From Bacteroidota bacterium (GTDB lineage: Bacteria > Bacteroidota > Bacteroidia > Chitinophagales > Chitinophagaceae), in NCBI GenBank assembly GCA_023387985.1, contig JAEWHC010000009.1:310001-374000 (forward strand): a stretch of DNA of 64,000 nt. Reading direction: 5' to 3'. Below the pieces are notes generated by a model, which searched no databases, was not told where the DNA came from, and saw only the letters and a list, made by a program, of their open reading frames with translations. Positions 1-7,717 of this stretch are shown in pieces. The number at the start of each line of letters is the position of its first letter. Positions within the stretch are counted from its first letter, which is position 1. The position numbers and the translations under genes are program-made.

Positions 1-246
1 AAGCAGCGCGAGGAAATAAGGCTCAGCAGCCAGCGACTACATAAATCCGGGATAATGCAAAATGATCCGGGGCAGCAAATGTATGTGCACAACCCAACAA
101 CTTTTTGCAAATTAACCCTTCAATCTTCCGACTCAAAGTATCTGTGAAGTGAACCGAAATTTGCCAACCCAAAGCACTGGTCAAATATCATTACGTAGGC
201 AATCCCTGTCAACCGGCAAACCATCAACGGTTAGCCTTCTGCCTGA
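1..246. other. left-edge non-coding stretch
   Basis: I see no convincing gene, RNA or repeat here. It lies downstream of prfA, which is read leftwards. A weak inverted pair AACCG/CGGTT near 210-232 could be part of a prfA terminator, but there is no T-run, so I do not call one. Confidence 0.4.
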
Positions 247-1308
247 TCACCCTTCGGTCATCTTCGCCGTATTCTCGGCCAATTGCAAGGCTTCAATAAA
301 TTCGTCCAGTTCACCGCTCATTACCGAATCGAGATTGTAGGATGTCAGGTTGATGCGGTGATCAGTTACACGGCCCTGGGGATAATTGTAGGTGCGAATC
401 TTTGCGCTGCGATCGCCGGTACTCACCATGGTTTTGCGCTGCCGTGCAATCGCTTCCTCGTGCTTGCGTACTTCTTCTTCATATAGTTTAGTCCGTAACA
501 TGGTCATGGCTTTTTCACGGTTGCCCAATTGGGTACGTTCAGTCTGGCAGATCACCACGGTTCCGGTTGGCAGGTGAGTGAGCATGACCTTGGTTTCCAC
601 CTTGTTGACATTTTGCCCGCCGGCGCCGCCACTTCGTGAGGTCTCCATTTTCACGTCGCTTTCCTTCAGTTCAAAATCCACTTCTTCGGCTTCGGGCATA
701 ACGGCTACGGTTGCGGCTGAAGTGTGCACACGGCCCTGGGTTTCCGTATCGGGAACACGCTGCACCCGGTGCACGCCGCTTTCGAATTTGAGCGTGCCAT
801 ACACATCATCGCCGGTTACTTCTACAATCACCTCTTTGTATCCTCCAACGGTCCCTTCATTTTCAGAAACGATAGCGGTTTTCCATCCCTTTTTTGTGCA
901 ATAACGCAGGTACATATCCAGCAGGTTGCCGGCAAACAAACTGGCCTCATCGCCACCTGTTCCGGCACGGATCTCCAGCATGGCATTTTTATCATCCTGC
1001 GGATCTTTAGGGATCAAAAGGGTTTTGAGTTCATTCTCCAATACATCAAATCTTTCCTCCAGTTCCGGCATTTCCATTCGGGCCAGCTCTTTCATTTCCT
1101 CATCATTGCCTGCCAGCAATTCCTTGCTGAAATCCAGGTCGGCCTTCACCTTTAGATATTCATCAAATGGTTTAACAATGTTTTCCAGTTGGCGGTATTC
1201 TTTTCCCAGGCGGCTGAACTCTTTTTGATTCGAAACCACTTCCGGGTTGGTTAATGCGATGCCTACCTGTTGAAACCGGGCCTTTAATGCTTCTAATTTG
1301 TCGATCAT
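247..1308 (-). CDS. prfA: peptide chain release factor 1
   Basis: Class I release factor that reads UAA and UAG in the ribosomal A site and triggers hydrolysis of peptidyl-tRNA in the cytoplasm. The 353-residue length is normal. The universal GGQ catalytic motif is at residues 230-232 within SGGAGGQNVNKVET. The codon-recognition tripeptide is P186-D-T188, the PxT form of RF1, not the SPF form of RF2. The start ATG is preceded by ten bases and then an exact TAnnTTTG promoter element, so it has its own promoter although rlmD lies 60 bp upstream on the same strand. The usual partner prmC is not in the window. Confidence 0.97.
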   Translation of the reverse strand: MIDKLEALKARFQQVGIALTNPEVVSNQKEFSRLGKEYRQLENIVKPFDEYLKVKADLDFSKELLAGNDEEMKELARMEMPELEERFDVLENELKTLLIPKDPQDDKNAMLEIRAGTGGDEASLFAGNLLDMYLRYCTKKGWKTAIVSENEGTVGGYKEVIVEVTGDDVYGTLKFESGVHRVQRVPDTETQGRVHTSAATVAVMPEAEEVDFELKESDVKMETSRSGGAGGQNVNKVETKVMLTHLPTGTVVICQTERTQLGNREKAMTMLRTKLYEEEVRKHEEAIARQRKTMVSTGDRSAKIRTYNYPQGRVTDHRINLTSYNLDSVMSGELDEFIEALQLAENTAKMTEG

Positions 1309-1318
1309 AATCGGGGTG

Positions 1319-1326
1319 CAAATGTA
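1319..1326 (-). promoter_or_regulatory. -7 promoter element of prfA
   Basis: Exact match to the Bacteroidota sigma -7 consensus TAnnTTTG (TACATTTG), ten bases before the prfA ATG. No clear TTTG -33 element was found at the expected spacing. Confidence 0.5.
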
Positions 1327-1358
1327 AAATGTATTCAGGAAAATTGAATTCAGGAATG

Positions 1359-1384
1359 CAGATTGAATTCAGGAGTTCAATCTG
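1359..1384 (-). terminator. stem-loop spanning the rlmD stop codon
   Basis: Perfect 9-bp inverted repeat CAGATTGAA/TTCAATCTG with an 8-base loop. The rlmD stop codon (1369-1371) lies in the loop. The downstream side has no uninterrupted T-run, so it may protect the 3' end or block transcription only weakly. The element TCCTGAATTCAAT recurs about 15-19 bp further downstream, giving three imperfect copies before prfA. Confidence 0.4.
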
Positions 1385-2787
1385 CGCCGGCACAATGCCA
1401 CATTCTCAATATGCAATGTCTGTGGAAACATATCCATCGGCTGGCATTTCACAACATCATATTTTTCTGACAACATGCGAAGGTCGCGGGCCTGCGTGGC
1501 CGGGTTGCAACTCACATAAACCACTGTTGGCGCTTCCATTTCCAGGATTTGCTGCACCAGTTTTTCATGCATACCCGCCCTCGGCGGATCGGTGATGATC
1601 ACATCCGGGCGGCCTTCGGCGGCAAAGAATGCGGGTGTACAGATCTTCGCCACATCCCCGGCGAAGAACCTGCAATGTGCCAAGTTATTGAGTGCGGCAT
1701 TTGCTTTGGCATCTTCAATGGCTTCTGCCACCACTTCTACACCTATAATCTTTTTGGCCTGGTGGCTGCAAAAAATGCCGATGCTCCCGGTGCCGCAATA
1801 CAGATCGTAAACGATCTCATTTCCGGTGAGCCCCGCAAAATCGCGTGTAATGCGGTAAAGCTTTTCCGCCTGCCGGGTGTTGGTTTGAAAAAACGATTTC
1901 GGTCCAATCAGGAACTCAAAATCCTCCAGTTTTTCTTTCGCGTGCCGTGGACCTGCGAAAAGCTTTGGTTCCAGCCCTTCCATGCTGTCATTCCACTTTT
2001 GGTTGATGGTATAGTAAAGGGTTGTGATCCCGGGAATTTCACGTTGCAAAGTTTCCAGCAAAATATTCGTATGCTTTTCATGTTCATGTCCCAGCACCAC
2101 ATTCACCATCAGGTCGCCGGTGGTGCACATACGGATCTGTACATTGCGCAGCCAGCCTGTGTGTGCCTTGATATCGTAAAAAGGCATTGCGAGGCGGATG
2201 GTGGTTTCCTTAATCAGGTCGCGTATGTAGTTGGCTGGTTCTGCCTGTAAATGACATTTTTCAATAGCCACTACTTTATCAAAGACGCCTCTTGCATGAA
2301 AACCGGCAGTAGGCTGCAGGAAATCAATATCGCGGTCGGCTTTCAATTCTTCCCCGGTAACATAGCGTTTATTCGCGAATGTAAATTCCAGTTTATTCCG
2401 GTATGCTTCGATCTGATCACACCCGGCAATGGGCAGCCATTCTCCAACTTGAATGTGGCCAATCCGGGAAAGTTGATCAACAACCTGTTGCTGTTTAAAT
2501 TCCAGTTGCTTTTCGTAGGGCAGCATTTGCCATTGGCAGCCGCCGCAAACCCCAAAGTGGCGGCAAAATGGGTCAATACGGATTGCTGAAAATTTATGAA
2601 AATTAATGGGGTGACCTTCTGCCCAGTCTTTTTTGTTTTTTGTCAGTCTTACATCTACCAGATCACCGGGTACAGATTTTTCCACAAAAACAACTTTGCC
2701 CTCATGATGGGCAATGCATTTTCCTTCCGCGGCATAGCTTTCGATTAGCAGGTTTTCAAGAATGATGGTTTTATTTTTCCGGGCCAT
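1369..2787 (-). CDS. rlmD: 23S rRNA (uracil-5-)-methyltransferase, RlmD/RumA family
   Basis: SAM-dependent methyltransferase that makes m5U in 23S rRNA; in this family the target is usually U1939, but U747 or tRNA specificities exist and cannot be told apart here. Order: N-terminal TRAM-like beta domain (about 1-65), iron-sulfur cysteines C75, C81 and C84 (a fourth is probably in EKCHL), SAM motif DLYCGTGSIGIF, DPPRAGM, and catalytic C427 in VYVSCNPAT. The upstream-most frame begins at a TTG; I use the ATG at 2787, which is six bases from an exact promoter element. 472 residues, normal for the family. It is followed by prfA 60 bp downstream. Confidence 0.92.
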   Translation of the reverse strand: MARKNKTIILENLLIESYAAEGKCIAHHEGKVVFVEKSVPGDLVDVRLTKNKKDWAEGHPINFHKFSAIRIDPFCRHFGVCGGCQWQMLPYEKQLEFKQQQVVDQLSRIGHIQVGEWLPIAGCDQIEAYRNKLEFTFANKRYVTGEELKADRDIDFLQPTAGFHARGVFDKVVAIEKCHLQAEPANYIRDLIKETTIRLAMPFYDIKAHTGWLRNVQIRMCTTGDLMVNVVLGHEHEKHTNILLETLQREIPGITTLYYTINQKWNDSMEGLEPKLFAGPRHAKEKLEDFEFLIGPKSFFQTNTRQAEKLYRITRDFAGLTGNEIVYDLYCGTGSIGIFCSHQAKKIIGVEVVAEAIEDAKANAALNNLAHCRFFAGDVAKICTPAFFAAEGRPDVIITDPPRAGMHEKLVQQILEMEAPTVVYVSCNPATQARDLRMLSEKYDVVKCQPMDMFPQTLHIENVALCRRRLNS

Positions 2788-2793
2788 GGGCGG

Positions 2794-2801
2794 CAAAGGT
2801 A
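2794..2801 (-). promoter_or_regulatory. -7 promoter element of rlmD (leaderless spacing)
   Basis: Exact TACCTTTG, match to TAnnTTTG, ending only six bases before the ATG at 2787. With the usual start a few bases after the element, the mRNA would begin at or next to the start codon. Confidence 0.5.
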
Positions 2802-2912
2802 AACCATTGCCATTTTGAATTGAACAATAGCGCGCTGGAGGCGTTCACGGGCAGGCGTTTGATTGCGGGTTTCACAAATCCTTTAATTTTACGGGATTAA
2901 ACCACCATCGTA

Positions 2913-3524
2913 ATGGACGTAACCAATATCGCTGCTGTTGCCCTGGGCATTGCCCTTAGCGCTTGTTGTGGATTTCGCGTTTTTGTGCCGATGCTTGCCG
3001 GGTCTCTGGCGGCCTTTTTCAACTGGTATGATTTTGCACCGCAAATGCAATGGCTTGGCACCTTGCCTGCGCTGATCACATTTGGAACAGCCTCCATTTT
3101 GGAAATAGGAGCGTATTATATCCCTTTTCTGGATAATCTGCTGGATACCATTGCCGCGCCTTTAAGCGTTGGGGCAGGTACTGTTCTTGCTTCATCCATT
3201 TTGCCAATTGACGAAAATATGACGAGGTGGATCGCAGCATTGTTTACCGGAGGCATTGCAGCAGGCACATTAAATTTAGGAACCGGTCTGTTGCGGCTTT
3301 TGAGCAGTAAGTTTACCGCCGGTGCCGGAAACGTGGTTGTGGCGAGTACGGAGAATGCCGCGGCGGTTGGCGGCTCGGTATTGAGCTTGCTGGCTCCGGT
3401 TTTTGCTGCGGTGATCATCGCGGTTTTGGTAATTTGGGTGATCATGAAAATGGGATCAAAACTGAGGAGGGCGTTTATTGGAAAATCACCACCTGCACCC
3501 GGCTCATCCCATAAAGAGGTGTAG
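2913..3524 (+). CDS. DUF4126 family membrane protein
   Basis: A 203-residue, alanine- and glycine-rich, mostly hydrophobic protein with about five predicted membrane segments (about 5-35, 50-75, 85-105, 110-130, 150-190) and a short basic C-terminal tail. The opening GIALSACCGFRVFVPML and the segment LDTIAAPLSVGAG fit the DUF4126 family, whose function is unknown. It is divergent from rlmD. A near-match promoter element (TAATTTTA, 2884-2891) lies 21 bases before the ATG. A membrane location is well supported; no biochemical role can be given. Confidence 0.85.
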   Translation: MDVTNIAAVALGIALSACCGFRVFVPMLAGSLAAFFNWYDFAPQMQWLGTLPALITFGTASILEIGAYYIPFLDNLLDTIAAPLSVGAGTVLASSILPIDENMTRWIAALFTGGIAAGTLNLGTGLLRLLSSKFTAGAGNVVVASTENAAAVGGSVLSLLAPVFAAVIIAVLVIWVIMKMGSKLRRAFIGKSPPAPGSSHKEV

Positions 3525-3584
3525 ATAGAAACCATGAATTCTTTGCGCCAATGGAAATAAATAAAAACGAATTAAACTGTCGTA

Positions 3585-4889
3585 ATGAAAACAAACTGGA
3601 TTATCGCATTGCTGGCCAGCGTCATAATATATCCCGGATGCGCCGTTGCACAACAGGGTAAACCGGATCGCAATGAACAACGGATTATTAAGGCGATAGC
3701 CGACAATTATGACCGCAATATCCAGGTACTGAAAGAGTCCGTCAATATAAACAGCGGCTCATTAAATATTCAGGGCGTACGGGCGACGGGCGATCACCTG
3801 GCAAAGGAATTTCAGAAAATAGGTTTTAAAACCGAATGGGTTGAACTGCCTGATTCGTTGAAGCGTGCCGGGCATTTGGTCGCATACAAAAAAGGTACAA
3901 AAGGCAAAAGGGTTATGATGATCGGCCACCTCGATACGGTTTTTGAACCGGATATGGAAGCCAACCCATTTCGCATGCTGAATGACAGTGTAGCCACAGG
4001 CCAGGGCATTTCGGACATGAAAGGGGGTAATGTGGTCATCCTTGCAGCCTGCCAGGCATTGGAGCAGCTTGGATTGCTTAAAGACGCGACGGTTATAGCG
4101 TATTTTACCGGCGATGAAGAAAGCACTGGCAAGCCATACCAGGTTACCCGCCGTGATTTTATTGAACGGGGTCAGGAAATTGATGTCGCACTTGGTTTTG
4201 AAGGTGCAGCAGGATTGGGTGAAGTGGTGGTGGGCCGGCGTGGTATAGGTAGCTGGACAGTAAATGTTGAAGCCAACCAGGGGCACTCTTCCACCATTTT
4301 TGGCAAAATTGGTTACGGCGCGGCCTACGAAATGGGCCGTATCCTGAATGAATTCCGCTTACGGCTTGCAGGGATCAGGAATCTTACATTAAACCCGGGC
4401 ATCGTGGTTGCGGGTGTGGATATAAATGCTGGTACTGAAGAAAATGAATTTATGGATGTGACGGGAAAAATGAATATCGTGGCTCCCCGTGCAGTTTCAA
4501 CGGGCGACCTGCGCTACCTCACCAATGCGCAGCGTGACAGTGCAAGAAACATCATGAAGGAAATTGTTTCCAACAGCCTGCCAGGCACCAAAGCGACCAT
4601 CACCTTTAATGATGGCTTTCCGGGAATGGAGCCGACCGCGGGCAATGTTGACCTGGTGAGACAGCTCAACGAGGTAAGCATGGACCTGGGATATGGTCCG
4701 GTAAAAGGCGGTGATCCCGGAAGCCGTGGTGCCGGCGATATCAGTTGGATCACCCAATATACGGATTGCATCGACGGGCTCGGAGCCGAAGGTGCTGGTG
4801 CACATGCACCGGGTGAGGTGATTTACTTCAATACGTACAGGCCATTGATGGAAAGGGCGGCGGTGTTGTTGTACAGGTTGACGAGGTGA
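3585..4889 (+). CDS. secreted M20 family metallopeptidase
   Basis: Zinc-dependent exo-/dipeptidase of the glutamate carboxypeptidase (CPG2)-like M20 group. A signal peptide is visible (MKTNWIIALLASVII, cleavage probably after AVAQ), so it acts in the periplasm or outside. Catalytic features in order: GHLDTV (metal His), GISDMKGG (bridging Asp), GDEEST (general base Glu and metal Glu), then the dimerisation/lid domain, and GAHAPGEV near the C-terminus (last metal His). 434 residues is normal. It follows DUF4126 by 60 bp on the same strand. The actual substrate cannot be read from sequence. Confidence 0.9.
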   Translation: MKTNWIIALLASVIIYPGCAVAQQGKPDRNEQRIIKAIADNYDRNIQVLKESVNINSGSLNIQGVRATGDHLAKEFQKIGFKTEWVELPDSLKRAGHLVAYKKGTKGKRVMMIGHLDTVFEPDMEANPFRMLNDSVATGQGISDMKGGNVVILAACQALEQLGLLKDATVIAYFTGDEESTGKPYQVTRRDFIERGQEIDVALGFEGAAGLGEVVVGRRGIGSWTVNVEANQGHSSTIFGKIGYGAAYEMGRILNEFRLRLAGIRNLTLNPGIVVAGVDINAGTEENEFMDVTGKMNIVAPRAVSTGDLRYLTNAQRDSARNIMKEIVSNSLPGTKATITFNDGFPGMEPTAGNVDLVRQLNEVSMDLGYGPVKGGDPGSRGAGDISWITQYTDCIDGLGAEGAGAHAPGEVIYFNTYRPLMERAAVLLYRLTR

Positions 4890-4929
4890 TCGGGTTGATC
4901 ATCCGGTGCCAACTTAAGAACATTTTCAT

Positions 4930-4960
4930 CCTGAATACAGTGGACCTCAGTCTATTCAGG
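4930..4960. repeat. inverted repeat downstream of the M20 peptidase
   Basis: Perfect 8-bp arms CCTGAATA/TATTCAGG around a 15-base loop, 41 bp after the M20 stop. No T-run follows, so it could be a rho-dependent or mRNA-stabilising hairpin instead of an intrinsic terminator. Confidence 0.35.
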
Positions 4961-5096
4961 CCCGGTTCCAATAATTAACGAGAAAAGGCTTCAAAACTGC
5001 AGATTCTTTTAGGTCGGTTTTACAACAGCAGCAGAATCAGCTAAGGATCGGGCTAAAGATTAATGGCAGGAAGTTTGAAATGCGTGAATAAACATT

Positions 5097-5612
5097 ATGT
5101 GGAATTTCATCCATTTCATGAGGCTGATAATTTTTACCGGCATTGTTATGCAAGCTGCCTGTGGCAATCCCGATAGCACGGGTCCTGATACAAAAATCAC
5201 GGATTCCGTGGAAACCACAGAACCCCCTCAGCGACCGGTTAACAGCGCGGAGTTTTTTTCTGTGGACGCTTTTTCTGAATTTCCGCCGGAGATAGAAGGT
5301 TGTTCCTGTTATTTTTCCAGAGATTCCACGGCTTTCGCTCAAAAAGAGTATATCTATATGAGCAACCTGAACGACATGTCGATAATGAAGTTGAATGGGG
5401 CAATGGTGAAGTTTAAAAAGCAAAATGAGCGGCAGCTTGACAGTGTTAACACGGTAACCATCATGAAAGCTGAGGGATACAACATGATCATCAAATCGAA
5501 AACCCTCCGTCCCAGCGGTGATGAAACCTGGATTCAGACAGGTACAATCCAGATAACGGATAGTACCGGCCATATAGAGACAAGGGATTATTATGGTGAA
5601 TGCGGATGTTGA
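5097..5612 (+). CDS. hypothetical lipoprotein
   Basis: Family not recognised. The N-terminus has a hydrophobic segment followed by a lipobox-like MQAAC, so it is likely a lipid-anchored envelope protein. The mature part is 150 residues with a Cys-rich patch GCSCYFSRD near the middle and a C-terminal GECGC; the four cysteines could pair or bind metal. The ATG at 5118 (MRLIIFTG) gives an equally good signal peptide and may be the true start. It stands alone, 207 bp after the M20 gene. Confidence 0.65.
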   Translation: MWNFIHFMRLIIFTGIVMQAACGNPDSTGPDTKITDSVETTEPPQRPVNSAEFFSVDAFSEFPPEIEGCSCYFSRDSTAFAQKEYIYMSNLNDMSIMKLNGAMVKFKKQNERQLDSVNTVTIMKAEGYNMIIKSKTLRPSGDETWIQTGTIQITDSTGHIETRDYYGECGC

Positions 5613-5715
5613 TCCTCCATCTTAATGGGGCATGCGTCCACAGGATTAAACTATTTTTTGCAAGGCCATTATGCGGACCCCCATCAGACACTGAACCGGC
5701 CAACTTTTTCCATGG

Positions 5716-5723
5716 TAATTTTG
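5716..5723 (+). promoter_or_regulatory. -7 promoter element of the 5777 lipoprotein gene
   Basis: Exact TAATTTTG, 53 bases upstream of the ATG at 5777. It suggests that this lipoprotein is transcribed separately from the preceding one. No good -33 element. Confidence 0.4.
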
Positions 5724-5776
5724 AAACTTTGCTTGATAATCCTGTTGCCATTGGGCGCGTTATAAAATAATCAGCT

Positions 5777-6511
5777 ATGCAAAAGATCACTTACTTTCTG
5801 CTCATCCTGGCAATTTACGCCTGCAATACCGGTGATAAAAAGCCTGCTGTTATAACGGGGAGCGAGCAGAATGCAGTTTATTACAGGGATGTTTTCGCAT
5901 CGGAAAGCGGGGACGTTCCAGGCAATATATATGCAGATACCCTAGAATTTGTGGAGCTGGTTCAGCAGGGGGATATTGGTCTTTTCTATGTTCGCCGGGC
6001 AAACCAGTTGAAAGCGCTGGCCGTTGAAAATCCGGTAGCTGCACAGTTTGGGTTCTTACGTGGCGACATCGTCTCCATTCAATGGAAAAGAGACAGTATC
6101 TGGATCGAAGGAAACGGCTCAGCGCCTGAAGTGACGGAGTACCTGGTTGGTGCGACAAAAATCAGGGATGGCGCAGTGTCTGGTTTTAACCAAAAGCACG
6201 CTAAACCTATTAAAGCGGAATATCATGAACAATACAATTTCACTCCGCAATTTGTAAAAAACATGCGCAATATTGTTGAAGAATACCTGGCCGGTACCGT
6301 AGACCCCGTTTTCAGGGGATGGCTAACTGATACCGCGGCAAATATTGTTTTTTCCATTGAGGAAGGCCAAAAAGAAGGACGTTTCTATAACATCCTGGGC
6401 ATTAGGAAGGCAGAAGAAGCAGAACCGGTAAAGTGGTTATTCGTGGATGTTGATAATCACCAGGTTTATGAACTTTACGCGCCTTCCGATTCGCTTGTGC
6501 CTGCCAGGTAA
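5777..6511 (+). CDS. hypothetical lipoprotein
   Basis: A 244-residue protein of unrecognised family. It starts with a short signal peptide ending in a lipobox (LAIYAC, Cys16), so it is probably anchored to the periplasmic or outer-membrane leaflet. The rest is a mixed alpha/beta globular sequence with no metal-binding or catalytic motif that I can name. No coiled coil or membrane segment beyond the signal. It is flanked by another lipoprotein gene and by the GLPGLI gene but has its own candidate promoter. Confidence 0.65.
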   Translation: MQKITYFLLILAIYACNTGDKKPAVITGSEQNAVYYRDVFASESGDVPGNIYADTLEFVELVQQGDIGLFYVRRANQLKALAVENPVAAQFGFLRGDIVSIQWKRDSIWIEGNGSAPEVTEYLVGATKIRDGAVSGFNQKHAKPIKAEYHEQYNFTPQFVKNMRNIVEEYLAGTVDPVFRGWLTDTAANIVFSIEEGQKEGRFYNILGIRKAEEAEPVKWLFVDVDNHQVYELYAPSDSLVPAR

Positions 6512-6650
6512 ATTAAATTCGCTGCAGTAAGCCGGACATTGTCTCCTTTTTTAAGGGCACAAGCCGTAAAACTTTTGCGGTTCAGGCAGAAGGATAGCTG
6601 CATTTACAGAGTCTAATCAGAGTTAACAATAAATTGCAGCATCCAGGATT

Positions 6651-6679
6651 TTTGTTATACGAATGCAATCGTATGTTTG
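6651..6679 (+). promoter_or_regulatory. complete Bacteroidota-type promoter of the GLPGLI gene
   Basis: TTTG at 6651-6654, a 17-base spacer, then TATGTTTG at 6672-6679. This is the best -33/-7 pair seen in the window. Transcription would start near 6685, just before the ATG at 6699, and probably reads on into the receptor gene. Confidence 0.6.
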
Positions 6680-6698
6680 ATTTTCAAATGTGTTAAAA

Positions 6699-7622
6699 AT
6701 GCTTATGAAACCGCTTTTCCTGTCGCTGATGTCAATGCTATTTCTCACTGTGGCTGGTCATTCCCAGGCAGATGGTAAACGTATCATTCAGCGTTATATT
6801 TTTGAACTTTCGGCGCGAACCGATTCCACTGACACTGCACGAACAAAAGAAACCCTCTATCTCGATGTTGCTGAAGACGGATCAAGCCGTTTTGCCGGTA
6901 TGGGGCAATTATTTGGTGATTCTATGCGCCGGGCATTTGCAAGTGGTTCCGGCAGGCAAATGATGACTGACGGTGGCAGGGGCGGAACCGAGAACCGGGT
7001 TGTAATGGGCGGTCCCGCAAGAGGTGCCGGTGGGGGTGGCGGCCGCGGCATGATGGGCATGCGCTCTGTTTCTCCTTATATCATTACACGCACGGGCGGA
7101 ACTGAAATCACTTACCGTGAAAACGCGGGAATGGAAAACTACTATTATACCGAAGATCTTTCCAATATCAATTGGACAATGCTTGAAGGCATTCATGATT
7201 ACCATGGCATGAAAGCACAGAAAGCTACAGCTGAATACGGTGGACGTACATGGTTTGCTTTGTTTAGTTTCGATATTCCGCTGATGGATGGACCCTATAA
7301 ATTCAAAACCCTTCCCGGTTTTGTGGTAAAGGCCTGGGACAGCAATGAGCACTATGTGTTTAGTTTTATCGAAAGCCAGAAGGTGGAAACCGATTATTCG
7401 CTGGAATTACCTGGAAACGCGCAGAAAGCTACAAAATCTCAATTGGCAAAAGCGATCTACAATTTCCGGAGCAGGCCAATTGCCACCAATTTCCCGCAAG
7501 GGGCAAATGTCCGTATTCAAATGCGGGATCAGGATGGCAGGGAAATTACCATGGAGGATATTGAAAAAAGACGGCGCGATCAATTAAAGAAAGAAAACAA
7601 CCCGATTGAATTTATAAAATAA
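6699..7622 (+). CDS. GLPGLI family protein
   Basis: Secreted Bacteroidota protein family named after a conserved GLPGLI motif; here the motif reads TLPGFVVKAWD inside GPYKFKTLPGF. Function is unknown; members typically sit beside TonB-dependent receptor genes, as here. A signal peptide precedes SQADGK. Between about residues 90 and 130 there is an unusual glycine/methionine/arginine-rich insert (GGRGG, GAGGGGGRGMMGM) that is probably disordered. The long frame starts at GTG (6690); I use the ATG at 6699, 19 bases after the promoter element, with the ATG at 6705 as an alternative. The next gene follows after 95 bp. Confidence 0.85.
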   Translation: MLMKPLFLSLMSMLFLTVAGHSQADGKRIIQRYIFELSARTDSTDTARTKETLYLDVAEDGSSRFAGMGQLFGDSMRRAFASGSGRQMMTDGGRGGTENRVVMGGPARGAGGGGGRGMMGMRSVSPYIITRTGGTEITYRENAGMENYYYTEDLSNINWTMLEGIHDYHGMKAQKATAEYGGRTWFALFSFDIPLMDGPYKFKTLPGFVVKAWDSNEHYVFSFIESQKVETDYSLELPGNAQKATKSQLAKAIYNFRSRPIATNFPQGANVRIQMRDQDGREITMEDIEKRRRDQLKKENNPIEFIK

Positions 7623-7717
7623 ATCGGGCATAGATAAAATTCCTGTTGAGATGGTTGGGCGGCCGATTTCGGTATCAATCCGGTTTTGCGCCAGAGATTA
7701 ACTGATATACCAAAACT

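Noticed and set aside
1549..2250. 233-residue frame antisense to rlmD (and similar long antisense frames in prfA, tsaB, mrdA and ackA)
   Set aside because: These mirror strongly conserved genes on the other strand and show no domain or start signal of their own.
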